Below are positions 15,631 to 23,573 of a DNA stretch of 64,000 nt, in pieces. Origin of the DNA: Frankiaceae bacterium (lineage in GTDB: Bacteria > Actinomycetota > Actinomycetes > BP-191). A model generated the notes under the pieces. The model ran no database searches and was not told where the DNA came from. It was given only the letters and a program-made list of their open reading frames with translations. The position numbers were made by a program, and so were the translations under genes. Location: assembly GCA_035556555.1 (NCBI GenBank), contig DATMES010000046.1, forward strand, positions 62,001-126,000. Direction: 5' to 3'. Every line of letters starts with the position of its first letter. Within the stretch, counting starts at the first letter, position 1.

Positions 15631-16284
15631 CTACGCCTGCGCGACGCCCACCGGGCAGGACACACCCGTGCCGCCGACGCCGCAGTAGCCGTTCGGCACC
15701 TTGTACAGGTACTGCTGGTGGTAGTCCTCCGCGAACCAGAACGTCCCCGCGTCCTCGATCTCGGTCGTGACGGCGCCGTAGCCGGCCGCCCGCAGCGACC
15801 CCGCGAACGCCTCGCGCGTCTCCTCCGCCGCCGCCCGCTGCGCGGGAGACGTCACGTAGACCGCCGAGCGGTACTGGGTGCCCACGTCGTTGCCCTGGCG
15901 CATCCCCTGGGTCGGGTCGTGGGACTCCCAGAACAGCTTGAGCAGGTCGCGGTACGACACCTTGGCCGGGTCGAACACGACCTGCACGACCTCGGTGTGC
16001 CCGGTACGCCCGGAGCAGACCTCGTCGTACGTCGGATTCGGTGTGTAGCCACCGGCGTAGCCGGCCGCCGTCGACCAGACGCCGTCGGTCTGCCAGAACT
16101 TCCGCTCCGCGCCCCAGAAGCAGCCGAGCCCGAACACCGCGACCTCGAGACCGTCGGGGTACGGCCCCTCGATCGGGTTGCCGAGGACGGCGTGCCGCGC
16201 GGGCACGGCGTACGGCCTCGTGTCACGTCCCGGCAGCGCCTCGTCCGGCGTGACCATCGACGTCTTGGTGCGCGAGAAGAGCAC
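15631..16284 (-). CDS. msrA: Peptide-methionine (S)-S-oxide reductase MsrA
   Basis: A 217-residue MsrA that reduces methionine-S-sulfoxide in oxidised proteins. The active-site motif is GCFWG with Cys55, preceded by LEVAVFGL, and [27 protein letters not shown] and [12 protein letters not shown] are all present; the C-terminal cysteines in [12 protein letters not shown] are likely recycling residues. I chose GTG 16284 because AGGAGG lies seven bases upstream and the residues from there (LFSRTKTSM) match actinomycete MsrA N-termini. The frame is open further upstream but has no such signal. Confidence 0.93.
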   Translation of the reverse strand: MLFSRTKTSMVTPDEALPGRDTRPYAVPARHAVLGNPIEGPYPDGLEVAVFGLGCFWGAERKFWQTDGVWSTAAGYAGGYTPNPTYDEVCSGRTGHTEVVQVVFDPAKVSYRDLLKLFWESHDPTQGMRQGNDVGTQYRSAVYVTSPAQRAAAEETREAFAGSLRAAGYGAVTTEIEDAGTFWFAEDYHQQYLYKVPNGYCGVGGTGVSCPVGVAQA

Positions 16285-16364
16285 GGTGGTTCCTCCTATG
16301 GTTCCGGTGTTCCACCGTTCGCAACGCGCGCCCGCGCGGATTTGGTCCCGGGCGCCGCGGAACG

Positions 16365-16607
16365 TCAGCCGGGGATGTTCCGCGGGTCGTCGCCGTACGT
16401 CCACTCGTCCTGGATCTTGCCGTCCTCGCCGTGGACGATGACCTGGCTCGGCTCGTTCTCCTGGGCGATCTCGCGCGCCCGGTCGACCGCCAGGTCCTTG
16501 TGGTCCCACGCGCCGAGCGCGCCGCTCTCGTCGTCGGCACCGCCGAGGCGGATCTGCCAGCCGTTGACGTACGGCACGACGTGGTAGCTCTTGCGGTCGG
16601 CGGCCAT
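16365..16607 (-). CDS. DUF2188 domain protein
   Basis: An 80-residue protein matching the DUF2188 pattern: [16 protein letters not shown], then [27 protein letters not shown]-like sequence and a C-terminal WTYGDDPRN. These small proteins are common in bacteria and of unknown role. Start ATG 16607 follows GGAGG. It lies 80 bases upstream of msrA on the same strand and could be co-transcribed with it. Divergent from the FAD oxidoreductase gene. Confidence 0.85.
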   Translation of the reverse strand: MAADRKSYHVVPYVNGWQIRLGGADDESGALGAWDHKDLAVDRAREIAQENEPSQVIVHGEDGKIQDEWTYGDDPRNIPG

Positions 16608-16656
16608 CGGGCATCCTCCAGGTGGGTGGCGGCTGTCAGCGCTACCGTTCCCGATC

Positions 16657-18078
16657 ATGAGCCGGATATCCGTCCTCGGCGGAAGTGTCGCGGGGCTCTT
16701 CACGGCCCTCACGCTGGCCGCCGACGGGCACGACGTGACGGTGTACGAGCGCGACCCCGCTCCCCCGGCCGGCCGTGAGGAGGCGTTCCTCACGTGGGAG
16801 CGCCCGGGCACGCCGCAGCTTCGGCAGTCACACCTGTTCCTCGCCCGCGCCGTACGTCACCTCCAGGCGGACCATCCCGCCCTGTACGCCGCGCTCCGCG
16901 ACGAGGGCGCGCGCGTGATCCGGCTCATGGACGTGCTGCCGCCGTGGATCGAGGACCGCGCGCCGCGACCCGGCGACGACGAGCTCGTGGTGCTCGCGAC
17001 GCGCCGGCCTGTGTTCGACTGGGCGGTGCACGCGTACGCCGCCTCCCTCGGCATCCGCGCCGAACGCACCGCCGTCACCGGCCTCGCGTTCGACGACGGC
17101 GGCGCCGTCCCGAGGGTGACCGGCGTGACGCTCGCCGACGGCACGACCACTGCCGCCGACCTCGTGGTCGACGCGAGCGGGCGCCGGACGCGTACGCCGA
17201 AATGGCTGGCGGACAACGGCATCGGGCCGCTGCCCGAGGAGTCGACGCCCTGCGGCAACCGCTACCACACGCGCTACTACGCGCTGCGTCCCGGCGCGAC
17301 GCCGCCGCCCATGCGGCGCGGCTTCGGGGAGATGCAGGAGCTCGACGCGGCGACGATGCTGATCTTCGCGGGCGACGGCGAGACGTTCGGCGTGACGATG
17401 CAGACCGACGACAGCGACGACGCGCTGAAGGGGCTGCACGACCCGCGCGGCTTCGTCGCCGCGGCGGCCGCCGTGCCGATGATGGCGCCGTGGGTCAGCC
17501 CGGACCTCGCGACGCCGCTGCACGACCCCGTCGTCATGGCCGGGCAGCACAACGCCCTGCGCCGTACGGTCCGCGACGACCGGCCGCTCCTTACCGGGCT
17601 GCTGCTCGCCGGGGACGCCGCCGCGACGTCGAACCCGACGTACGGCCGCGGCGTCACGATGGCGATCACGAGCGCGTACCTCGTCCGGGAAGCGCTGGCG
17701 CACAGCGATCCCGGCGACGTCGCGCTCACGTACGACGCCGCGCTGACCCGCGAGGTCGAGCCCTTCGTGCGCAGCTCGCGCGAGGTCGACGAGCGGCGCA
17801 GCGCCCGCTGGCGCAACGCCCTCCACGCCGCGCCGCTCCCACCGCGACCGGAGGGCGTGACGTACGAGGACGTGGCCGTCGCGGCGATGCGCGACCGCGA
17901 CGTGTACGGGGCGTTCGTCGCGATGAGCGGCAACCTGCGGACGCCCGACGACGTGCAGAACGACCCGCACGTCCTCGCGCGCGTCGCGGCCGTCCGCGCG
18001 GAGGGCTTCACCCCGCCGCGGTCGCCGGCGCCGACCCGCGACGAGGTGGCGGCGGCCGTCGCCGCGGCGGTCCGCTAG
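16657..18078 (+). CDS. FAD-dependent oxidoreductase (PHBH/halogenase-type fold)
   Basis: A 473-residue flavoprotein. The N-terminal dinucleotide site is ISVLGGSVAGLFTALTLA with VYERDP closing the fold, LVVDASGRRT is the second nucleotide-contact region, and LLAGDAAATSNPTYGRGVTMA is the FAD-ribityl motif of the p-hydroxybenzoate-hydroxylase superfamily. Close in pattern to geranylgeranyl-reductase/epoxidase-like flavoproteins; no halogenase WxWxIP motif was seen. Substrate unknown. The ATG at 16657 starts directly at the Rossmann strand. Confidence 0.85.
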   Translation: MSRISVLGGSVAGLFTALTLAADGHDVTVYERDPAPPAGREEAFLTWERPGTPQLRQSHLFLARAVRHLQADHPALYAALRDEGARVIRLMDVLPPWIEDRAPRPGDDELVVLATRRPVFDWAVHAYAASLGIRAERTAVTGLAFDDGGAVPRVTGVTLADGTTTAADLVVDASGRRTRTPKWLADNGIGPLPEESTPCGNRYHTRYYALRPGATPPPMRRGFGEMQELDAATMLIFAGDGETFGVTMQTDDSDDALKGLHDPRGFVAAAAAVPMMAPWVSPDLATPLHDPVVMAGQHNALRRTVRDDRPLLTGLLLAGDAAATSNPTYGRGVTMAITSAYLVREALAHSDPGDVALTYDAALTREVEPFVRSSREVDERRSARWRNALHAAPLPPRPEGVTYEDVAVAAMRDRDVYGAFVAMSGNLRTPDDVQNDPHVLARVAAVRAEGFTPPRSPAPTRDEVAAAVAAAVR

Positions 18079-18080
18079 GG

Positions 18081-18434
18081 CTACTCCGCGTGCCGCTTCG
18101 CGGCGGTCGTGGGGCGCTCCACGGTCGCGTAGTCCGGCGTCGGCTCGGGGTCGAGGTCGGCGAGCGCGCCGCGCAGCAGCTGTACGGCGTTGCGGGTCAG
18201 CGCCTCGGCGTCCTCGGCGGAGATGCCGAAGTCGGCGGCGACGTTGGCGGCGCCCCCCTCGTCGGCGTGCGCGGCGAGGACGGCGTTGCGCTCGGCGGCC
18301 GGCAGGAGACGCAGCGCGGACTCGAGGCGTTCGAGCAGCTCGGCCGTCGGCGTGGTGTCCGCGCGGCGGTCGCTGATGGACTCGACGACCTCCGGCGGCA
18401 ACGGCACGGGCTTGTGGTGCTGACGGTCGGGCAC
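18081..18434 (-). CDS. Small acidic protein with sigma-region-4-like helices
   Basis: A 117-residue cytoplasmic protein. The central part (RLLPAAERNAVLAAHADEGG, followed by AANVAADFGISAEDAEALTR) has the spacing of a sigma-70 region 4 type helix-turn-helix, but no other sigma region is present. Start at GTG 18434, preceded by GGAG. A stem-loop terminator followed by TTTT lies about 25 bases upstream of the start on the same strand, so expression would require read-through or a promoter inside the gap. Function unknown. Confidence 0.65.
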   Translation of the reverse strand: MPDRQHHKPVPLPPEVVESISDRRADTTPTAELLERLESALRLLPAAERNAVLAAHADEGGAANVAADFGISAEDAEALTRNAVQLLRGALADLDPEPTPDYATVERPTTAAKRHAE

Positions 18435-18458
18435 GGCTCTCCAGGGAAGGCGACAGGT

Positions 18459-18490
18459 AAAAGGCCGCCCAGGGTCTCCCCCGGGCGGCC
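18459..18490 (-). terminator. Rho-independent terminator or attenuator upstream of 18081-18434
   Basis: On the minus strand GGCCGCCC (18490-18483) and GGGCGGCC (18470-18463) form an 8-base perfect stem. A further GGG/CCC pair lies inside it, and TTTT (18462-18459) follows. It lies in the leader of the gene starting at 18434 and after a possible 21-codon reading frame (18497-18562), an attenuator-like arrangement. Confidence 0.6.
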
Positions 18491-18496
18491 GCGACG

Positions 18497-18562
18497 TCAG
18501 CCCGCCAGGTCGCCTCTCGGCGGTGTGTCGCTCGTAGCGACAAGGTTGGGACCGGGGGCCAT
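18497..18562 (-). other. Possible 21-codon leader peptide frame
   Basis: An ATG frame reading MAPGPNLVATSDTPPRGDLA and one more Gly ends in TGA only seven bases before the terminator stem at 18459-18490. It has no convincing ribosome-binding site, so it would have to be leaderless or weakly translated. The layout (short frame, terminator, then gene) is the only reason to list it; no run of one regulatory codon is present. Confidence 0.3.
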
Positions 18563-18617
18563 GGATCGGACTGACGCCGCGTGCCACGGTACCCGGCCTG
18601 GGGGCCGCCCGCGAGTG

Positions 18618-18653
18618 GTCCTTCGACTCTCGCGCGAGGTCTCCACGAAGGAC
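18618..18653 (+). promoter_or_regulatory. Stem-loop upstream of the VOC gene
   Basis: GTCCTTCG (18618-18625) pairs perfectly with CGAAGGAC (18646-18653), enclosing the 10-base palindrome CTCGCGCGAG. It lies 43 bases upstream of the VOC protein start, in the region where its promoter or leader should be. Confidence 0.4.
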
Positions 18654-18695
18654 TAGCGTCGGGGCCACCTATCGACGACTTACGGAGGAAGACGC

Positions 18696-19469
18696 ATGGC
18701 GGAGAGGACCGAGTTCGCCCACGGCGAGTTCGCGTGGGCGGACCTGATGACCGACGACACCGCCGCGGCGACGACGTTCTACGCGACGATCTTCGGCTGG
18801 ACCGCGGAGCCGGTGGAGATGCCCGACGCGGGCGGCTACACCATGCTGACGTTGAACGGCCTGCACGTCGCCGCCCTCTCGCCGAAGCAGCCCGGCGACC
18901 CAGGCCCCTCGCGCTGGCAGGTCTACGTCAACGTCGACGACGCCGACAAGACCGTCGAGCAGGCGCAGGCCGCGGGCGGCAGCGCGCTGTTCCCTGCCAT
19001 GGACGTGTTCACGTCCGGCCGGATGGCGGTGCTCGCCGACCCGGCCGGCGCGGTGTTCGCGCTCTGGCAGCCGAAGGAGCACCGGGGCGCTCGGCTCACC
19101 GACGAGCCCGGCGCGCTCACCTGGGTCGAGCTGACGACGTCCGACACCGAGGCGTCGAAGACGTTCTACGGCGACGTGTTCGGCTGGACTGCCGAGACGT
19201 CCGACGGCGGCGGCATGGCGTACACGGAGTTCGGCCTCGGCGACAAGACGATCGCCGGGATGATGGCGAAGCCGCCGGGCATGCCCGCGGACATCCCGTC
19301 GTACTGGATGCCGTACTTCCAGACGACCGACCCCGACAAGCTGGCCGGCGAGATCACGGCGCTCGGCGGCACGATCATGGCCGGTCCGGACGACGTCCCC
19401 GGCGGTGGCAGGTACGTCGTCGCCGCCGACCCGCAGGGCGCGGCGTTCGGGCTGTACCGCCCGGCGTAG
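18696..19469 (+). CDS. VOC family protein with two glyoxalase/bleomycin-resistance-like domains
   Basis: A 257-residue protein built of two vicinal-oxygen-chelate domains (about 1-125 and 130-257). Each opens with WADLMTDDTAAATTFYATIFGW or WVELTTSDTEASKTFYGDVF-type sequence and closes with ADPAGAVFALWQP or ADPQGAAFGLYRP. This duplicated form is widespread in actinomycetes and often annotated as a hydroxylase-like CFP-30B protein. Substrate unknown. A strong GGAGGA ribosome-binding site precedes ATG 18696. Followed by a strong bidirectional terminator. Confidence 0.88.
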   Translation: MAERTEFAHGEFAWADLMTDDTAAATTFYATIFGWTAEPVEMPDAGGYTMLTLNGLHVAALSPKQPGDPGPSRWQVYVNVDDADKTVEQAQAAGGSALFPAMDVFTSGRMAVLADPAGAVFALWQPKEHRGARLTDEPGALTWVELTTSDTEASKTFYGDVFGWTAETSDGGGMAYTEFGLGDKTIAGMMAKPPGMPADIPSYWMPYFQTTDPDKLAGEITALGGTIMAGPDDVPGGGRYVVAADPQGAAFGLYRPA

Positions 19470-19481
19470 TCCCTGAACGGC

Positions 19482-19522
19482 ACGAGGGGCGCGGCCAGGG
19501 TGTTCCCGGCCGCGCCCCTCGT
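19482..19522. terminator. Bidirectional terminator between convergent genes
   Basis: A 15-base perfect stem, ACGAGGGGCGCGGCC with GGCCGCGCCCCTCGT, closes an 11-base loop that contains a further GGG/CCC pair. It sits between the VOC stop (19469) and the convergent SGNH hydrolase stop (19534). Confidence 0.75.
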
Positions 19523-19533
19523 CGTGCTTCCGT

Positions 19534-20760
19534 CTAGACCAGCGACATCAGCGGCTCACCGGCGGCGTTCTTGCCGGTGCCGGCGATGCGGCAGGAGCCG
19601 CTGCGCGCGGCCCCGCCGTTGTACGCGAGCCGCACGCAGCTGCGCAGCGCGAGCTGGCCCCAGTAGTTGGGGTGCAGCGACTCCTGGAGGTAGTAGTTGC
19701 CGCAGCAGGTCGTCACCGTGCGGATCTGGTTGACCCACTCGGTCTGGTCGACGGCACCGGCGCTGCGCCAGTCCCACAGGCCCTTCTCCTCGAGCAGGCC
19801 GACGGTGCTCTCGCAGAGCCGGCGGCCGTTGAACGCGCTCGTCAGGTTGAGCGTCCTGATGTTCGTGATGCCGCTCTGGCTGATCGCGTTCGTCACCGAG
19901 TTGTTGATGGTGGGCAGCGCGTACGAGTTGGCCCAGTCGGCGTCGGCGTTCCAGAACCCGCAGCCGCCGGTGGACTGGCGCGTGTAGCCGCTCTGCGAGT
20001 AACGGAAGCCCGAGCCGTTCGGCAGGGGGCTCATGTAGTTCTGCACGAGGATCGAGTACGCCGTGCTGCCGTAGCCCGCGTTGGTCATCGCCTGGCGGAC
20101 GTTGAGCAGCGCGTTCTTGATGGCGGTGGTCTGCGCGCTGATGTTGGCCGACGTGAAGTTGGCGGTGACGCTGCTGTCGTCCTTGCAGTAGTCGGGCCAC
20201 CACGACGGCGAGCCGAGGAAGTCGGCGACGCAGGTGCTCACGATCGAGCCGAAGTTGAAGTTGTTGCCGCCGATGGAGACGACGACCATCTTCACGTTGT
20301 GCGTGCTCGCGAACGTCTGGAGCATCCGCGCCTGGCCCTGGTTCGAGCCGGAGACGTAGAAGTCGAGGCCCGGCTTGAAGCGCCCGTCCCCGTCGGTGAA
20401 CGTCGACGTGCGCGCGCCCGAGCACGCGAGGTTGTAGCCGTTGACGCCGCCGCCGATGTACGTCTCCGCCGCCCACGAGCGGTGACAGCGGTCGATGACC
20501 TCGGCCGTACGCCCGGCGTTGTCGAAGTACGCCGTCGAGCCGAGCGCGTCGTGGTACTGCTCGCCGTCGTTCGTGTTGCCCGCCCAGCGGCCGGCCTCGC
20601 CGGAGATGTACGAGTCGCCGACGGTGACGACCCAGGGCGTGCCGACGCCGGGGCCGTCCGCGTGCGCGGCGGGCACGGCGACGCTGCCGAGGGAGAGGGT
20701 GAGACCGGCGGCCGTGAGAGCGGCGAGCCGGCGGGTCGAGAGAACGCGCAATCCGCGCAT
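19534..20760 (-). CDS. Secreted SGNH/GDSL-like esterase or lipase
   Basis: A 408-residue exported hydrolase. The signal peptide runs MRGLRVLSTRRLAALTAAGL to about AHADG. Block I is VVTVGDSYISGEAGRW with nucleophile Ser50, block III is SIGGNNFNF with the oxyanion Gly/Asn, and the Asp/His block is LHPNYWGQLALR near the C-terminus. Eight or more cysteines in the mature part suggest disulfides. I chose ATG 20760 (after AAAGGAA) over in-frame starts that extend the N-terminus. It probably degrades a lipid or acylated polymer outside the cell. Confidence 0.88.
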   Translation of the reverse strand: MRGLRVLSTRRLAALTAAGLTLSLGSVAVPAAHADGPGVGTPWVVTVGDSYISGEAGRWAGNTNDGEQYHDALGSTAYFDNAGRTAEVIDRCHRSWAAETYIGGGVNGYNLACSGARTSTFTDGDGRFKPGLDFYVSGSNQGQARMLQTFASTHNVKMVVVSIGGNNFNFGSIVSTCVADFLGSPSWWPDYCKDDSSVTANFTSANISAQTTAIKNALLNVRQAMTNAGYGSTAYSILVQNYMSPLPNGSGFRYSQSGYTRQSTGGCGFWNADADWANSYALPTINNSVTNAISQSGITNIRTLNLTSAFNGRRLCESTVGLLEEKGLWDWRSAGAVDQTEWVNQIRTVTTCCGNYYLQESLHPNYWGQLALRSCVRLAYNGGAARSGSCRIAGTGKNAAGEPLMSLV

Positions 20761-20783
20761 GTAGGGGTTCCTTTGCGGTCGGA

Positions 20784-20817
20784 AACGACCCAAATGTCCG
20801 GGTCGTTCGCGAGTCAA
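20784..20817 (-). promoter_or_regulatory. TTGACT -35-like box with overlapping 8-bp dyad
   Basis: On the minus strand TTGACT (20817-20812) is followed by the dyad AACGACCC-8-GGGTCGTT (20784-20807), 24 bases before the SGNH hydrolase start. The dyad falls where the -10 region would be, so it could be an operator over the promoter or a leader hairpin. No clear -10 hexamer is visible. Confidence 0.35.
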
Positions 20818-20850
20818 GCACGAATCCCGTTCGGTATGCGGGACGCCGCT

Positions 20851-21630
20851 TTATCGGACGTCCGCCAGGCGGTGCAGCGCGATGGCCGCGGCGGTGGCGA
20901 CGTTGAGCGAGTCCACGCCCTCGCGCATGGGGATCCGGAGCCGGTGGTCGGCGGCGTCGATCGTCTCCTGTCGCAGCCCCGGCCCCTCGGCCCCGAGCAG
21001 CAGCGCTCGCCGCTCTCCCGGTCGCACGTCGCCCACGCGCTCGTCGCCGGCGGGCGTGAGGGCGTATGTCGTGAACCCGTTGCGCCGCAGCAGGTCCAGC
21101 CCTTGCCGCATCGACTCCACGCGCGCGAACGGCACGTGCAGCACGTGACCGAGCGACACGCGGACCGCGCGCCGGTACAGCGGGTCGCACGTCTCCGGGT
21201 CGAGCAGCACGGCGTCCGCGCCCAGCGCGCGGGCGACACGGAAGAGGACGCCGACGTTCTCATGGTCGTTGAGGCGTTCGAGGAGGAGCACGGTGGTCGC
21301 GCGCTCCAGGATCTCGGCTGGGTCGCGCGGCGGCGGTCGCGTCGCGATGGCGAGCGCGCCGCGGTGCACGTCGAAGCCCGCGACCTCCGCGATCACCTCG
21401 CGGTCAGCGACGTACGCCTCGTCGTCGCCGAGCCCGAGCCGGTCCAGCATCGCCGGCGTCACGAGCAGCGAGCGGACCTCGTACGCCGACTCCCGCAGCC
21501 GTTCGATGGCGAGCGCGCCCTCGACCACGAACACGCCGTGCGCACGCTCGTACGCCACCCGCCCGGCCGGGTCACGGAGCCCGCGGTAGTCCGCGAGCCG
21601 CGGGTCACCCGGGTCGGTGACGGACGGCAC
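20851..21630 (-). CDS. TrmH/SpoU family RNA 2'-O-methyltransferase
   Basis: A 259-residue SPOUT methyltransferase. The N-terminal part is an L30e-like substrate-binding domain (EGALAIERLRES), and the knotted catalytic domain has NDHENVGVLFRVARALGA (motif 1), LLLGAEGPGL (motif 2) and MREGVDSLNVATAAAI (motif 3). It methylates 2'-OH of tRNA or rRNA; the site is unknown. No ATG exists at the N-terminus; GTG 21630 fits, overlapping the upstream DoxX-like gene by 26 bases, which implies translational coupling. Confidence 0.9.
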   Translation of the reverse strand: MPSVTDPGDPRLADYRGLRDPAGRVAYERAHGVFVVEGALAIERLRESAYEVRSLLVTPAMLDRLGLGDDEAYVADREVIAEVAGFDVHRGALAIATRPPPRDPAEILERATTVLLLERLNDHENVGVLFRVARALGADAVLLDPETCDPLYRRAVRVSLGHVLHVPFARVESMRQGLDLLRRNGFTTYALTPAGDERVGDVRPGERRALLLGAEGPGLRQETIDAADHRLRIPMREGVDSLNVATAAAIALHRLADVR

Positions 21631-22006
21631 GGGGTCGGTTCGACGCGAGGATGAGGCAGCCGCCGAGCAGGCCGGCGTTCTTGAGGAAGTGCACCTGCTG
21701 GTTCTTGCGGACGACCGGGTCCGTCTCCTCCCAGAACCGGTGCCCGGCGAGCGTCGTCGGCACCAGGCTGGCGGCGAGGCCGAGCGCCGCGACCCGCGGC
21801 AGCCTGTCGGTCGCGACGGCGAGGCCGCCGACGACCATGGCGGCGGCGTTGGCACGGACCAGCGTGAGCTCGTCCGTGCCGAGCTTCTCGGCCAGCCCCA
21901 GCCTGGCCGCCTTCGCCGCGCGCGGCGCCGGGTCGCGCAGCACGTCGGCCGCCGCCCCCACGAACACCGCGCCGAGACACGCCTGGCCGAGCCGCCGTAG
22001 CACCAT
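21605..22006 (-). CDS. DoxX-like membrane protein
   Basis: A 133-residue protein with three to four hydrophobic helices (for example LGQACLGAVFVGAAADVL, LVRANAAAMVVGGLAVA, VAALGLAASLVPTTLAG) and the DoxX-type ending VHFLKNAGLLGGCLIL. DoxX proteins are small membrane proteins linked to redox stress in some actinomycetes. It overlaps the SpoU gene start and is divergent from ligB by 30 bases. Confidence 0.8.
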   Translation of the reverse strand: MVLRRLGQACLGAVFVGAAADVLRDPAPRAAKAARLGLAEKLGTDELTLVRANAAAMVVGGLAVATDRLPRVAALGLAASLVPTTLAGHRFWEETDPVVRKNQQVHFLKNAGLLGGCLILASNRPRAVRHRPG

Positions 22007-22036
22007 GCCCGGACCCTACGGCGGGAGAATGCCTCC

Positions 22037-23545
22037 GTGCGCTTCGCCGAGGTCGCCAGGACGTCCGCCGCCGTCGCGGGGACGAGCGCGCGCAACCGCA
22101 AGGCCGAGCTGCTCGCCGCCTGCCTCGCCGCGGCGAGCGCCGACGACGTCGCGGTCGTCGTGGCCTACCTGTCGGGCGAGCTGCCGCAGCGGCGTACCGG
22201 CGTCGGCTACCGCTCGCTCTCGGACCTGCCGGGCCCGGCTGACGACGAGACGCTGGAGTGTCTCGACGTCGACTCGACGTTCAGCCGCATCGCCGCGTGC
22301 GCCGGCGCAGGCTCGACGGGAGAGCGACGCAGGCTGCTCGCGGAGCTGTTCGGGCGGGCCACGGAGGCCGAGCAGCGCCTCCTCGTCGGCCTCGTCGGGG
22401 GCGAGCTGCGCCAGGGCGCGCTCGAGTCGCTGGTGTCCGACGCGGTCGCCAAGGCGGCGGGCGTGCCCGCTCCCGAGGTACGCCGCGCCGCCATGCTGCG
22501 CGGTGCCCTCCCGCCCGTCGCGGAGGCGATCTGGCGCGAGGGCCCGGCGGCGCTGGGGGCGTTCCGGCTCGAGGTCGGGCGGCCCGTCCAGCCGATGCTC
22601 GCCTCCCCCGCCACCGACGTCGCCGACGCCGTCGAACGCCTCGGCGAGGCAGGCTGGGAGTGGAAGGTCGACGGCGTCCGCGTGCAGGTGCACCGCTCGG
22701 GCGGCGAGGTCGCGGTGTTCACGCGGACGCTCGACGAGGTCACCGAGCGCGTGCCTGAGCTGGTCGCGATCGCCCGCGCGCTGCCGCTCACGGACGTCGT
22801 GCTCGACGGCGAGGCCGTGGCGCTCGCGGACGACGGGCGGCCGCGGCCGTTCCAGGTCACGGGGTCCCGGGTGGCGACCCGCGGCGCGCGGTCGGACGTG
22901 CCGCTGACGCCGTTCTTCTTCGACGTGCTGCACGCCGACGGCGCCGACCTGCTCGGCGCCCCTGGCCACGAACGGTGGGCTGCGCTGGAGGGCGCCGTAC
23001 CCCAGGAGTACCGCGTCCCGCGGGTCGTCACCGGCGCTCTCGACGAGGCCACGGCGTTCTTCGCGGACGCCGTCGAACGCGGCCACGAGGGCGTCGTCGC
23101 GAAGAGTCTCGACCTCCCGTACGACGCGGGACGCCGCGGCGCGGCCTGGCTCAAGGTCAAGCCGAGGCACACCCTCGACCTCGTCGTGCTGGCCGCCGAG
23201 TGGGGGCACGGCCGCCGTCACGGCTGGCTGTCGAACCTGCACCTCGGCGCCCGCGACCCCGAGAGCGGCGGGTGGGTGATGCTCGGGAAGACGTTCAAGG
23301 GGCTGACCGACGAGCTGCTGCGGTGGCAGACCGAGCGGCTGCTCGCGCTGGAGACGTCGCGCAACGCGTGGCAGGTGTTCGTGCGGCCGGAGCTCGTGGT
23401 GGAGATCGCGTTCGACGGGGTGCAGACCTCACCCCGGTACCCGGGCGGGGTGGCGCTGCGGTTCGCGCGCGTGCTCCGCTACCGCGACGACAAGCCGGCC
23501 GTCGAGGCCGACACGATCGCGAGCGTTCTCGCGTTGGCGCCTTAG
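22037..23545 (+). CDS. ligB: ATP-dependent DNA ligase, LigB type
   Basis: A 502-residue ATP-dependent ligase. Residues 1-190 are the helical DNA-binding domain of LigB-type ligases; the nucleotidyltransferase domain carries motif I WKVDGVR with the AMP-accepting Lys210, DVVLDGEAVA (motif III), PFFFDVLH (motif IIIa), EGVVAKSL (motif IV) and WLKVKPR (motif V), followed by an OB-fold domain. It resembles mycobacterial LigB. Such ligases are non-essential alongside NAD-dependent LigA. Start GTG 22037. A second ATP ligase follows 28 bases later. Confidence 0.92.
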   Translation: MRFAEVARTSAAVAGTSARNRKAELLAACLAAASADDVAVVVAYLSGELPQRRTGVGYRSLSDLPGPADDETLECLDVDSTFSRIAACAGAGSTGERRRLLAELFGRATEAEQRLLVGLVGGELRQGALESLVSDAVAKAAGVPAPEVRRAAMLRGALPPVAEAIWREGPAALGAFRLEVGRPVQPMLASPATDVADAVERLGEAGWEWKVDGVRVQVHRSGGEVAVFTRTLDEVTERVPELVAIARALPLTDVVLDGEAVALADDGRPRPFQVTGSRVATRGARSDVPLTPFFFDVLHADGADLLGAPGHERWAALEGAVPQEYRVPRVVTGALDEATAFFADAVERGHEGVVAKSLDLPYDAGRRGAAWLKVKPRHTLDLVVLAAEWGHGRRHGWLSNLHLGARDPESGGWVMLGKTFKGLTDELLRWQTERLLALETSRNAWQVFVRPELVVEIAFDGVQTSPRYPGGVALRFARVLRYRDDKPAVEADTIASVLALAP

Positions 23546-23573
23546 TGCCAGTTGGCGCGGGTATGCAGTCTCC

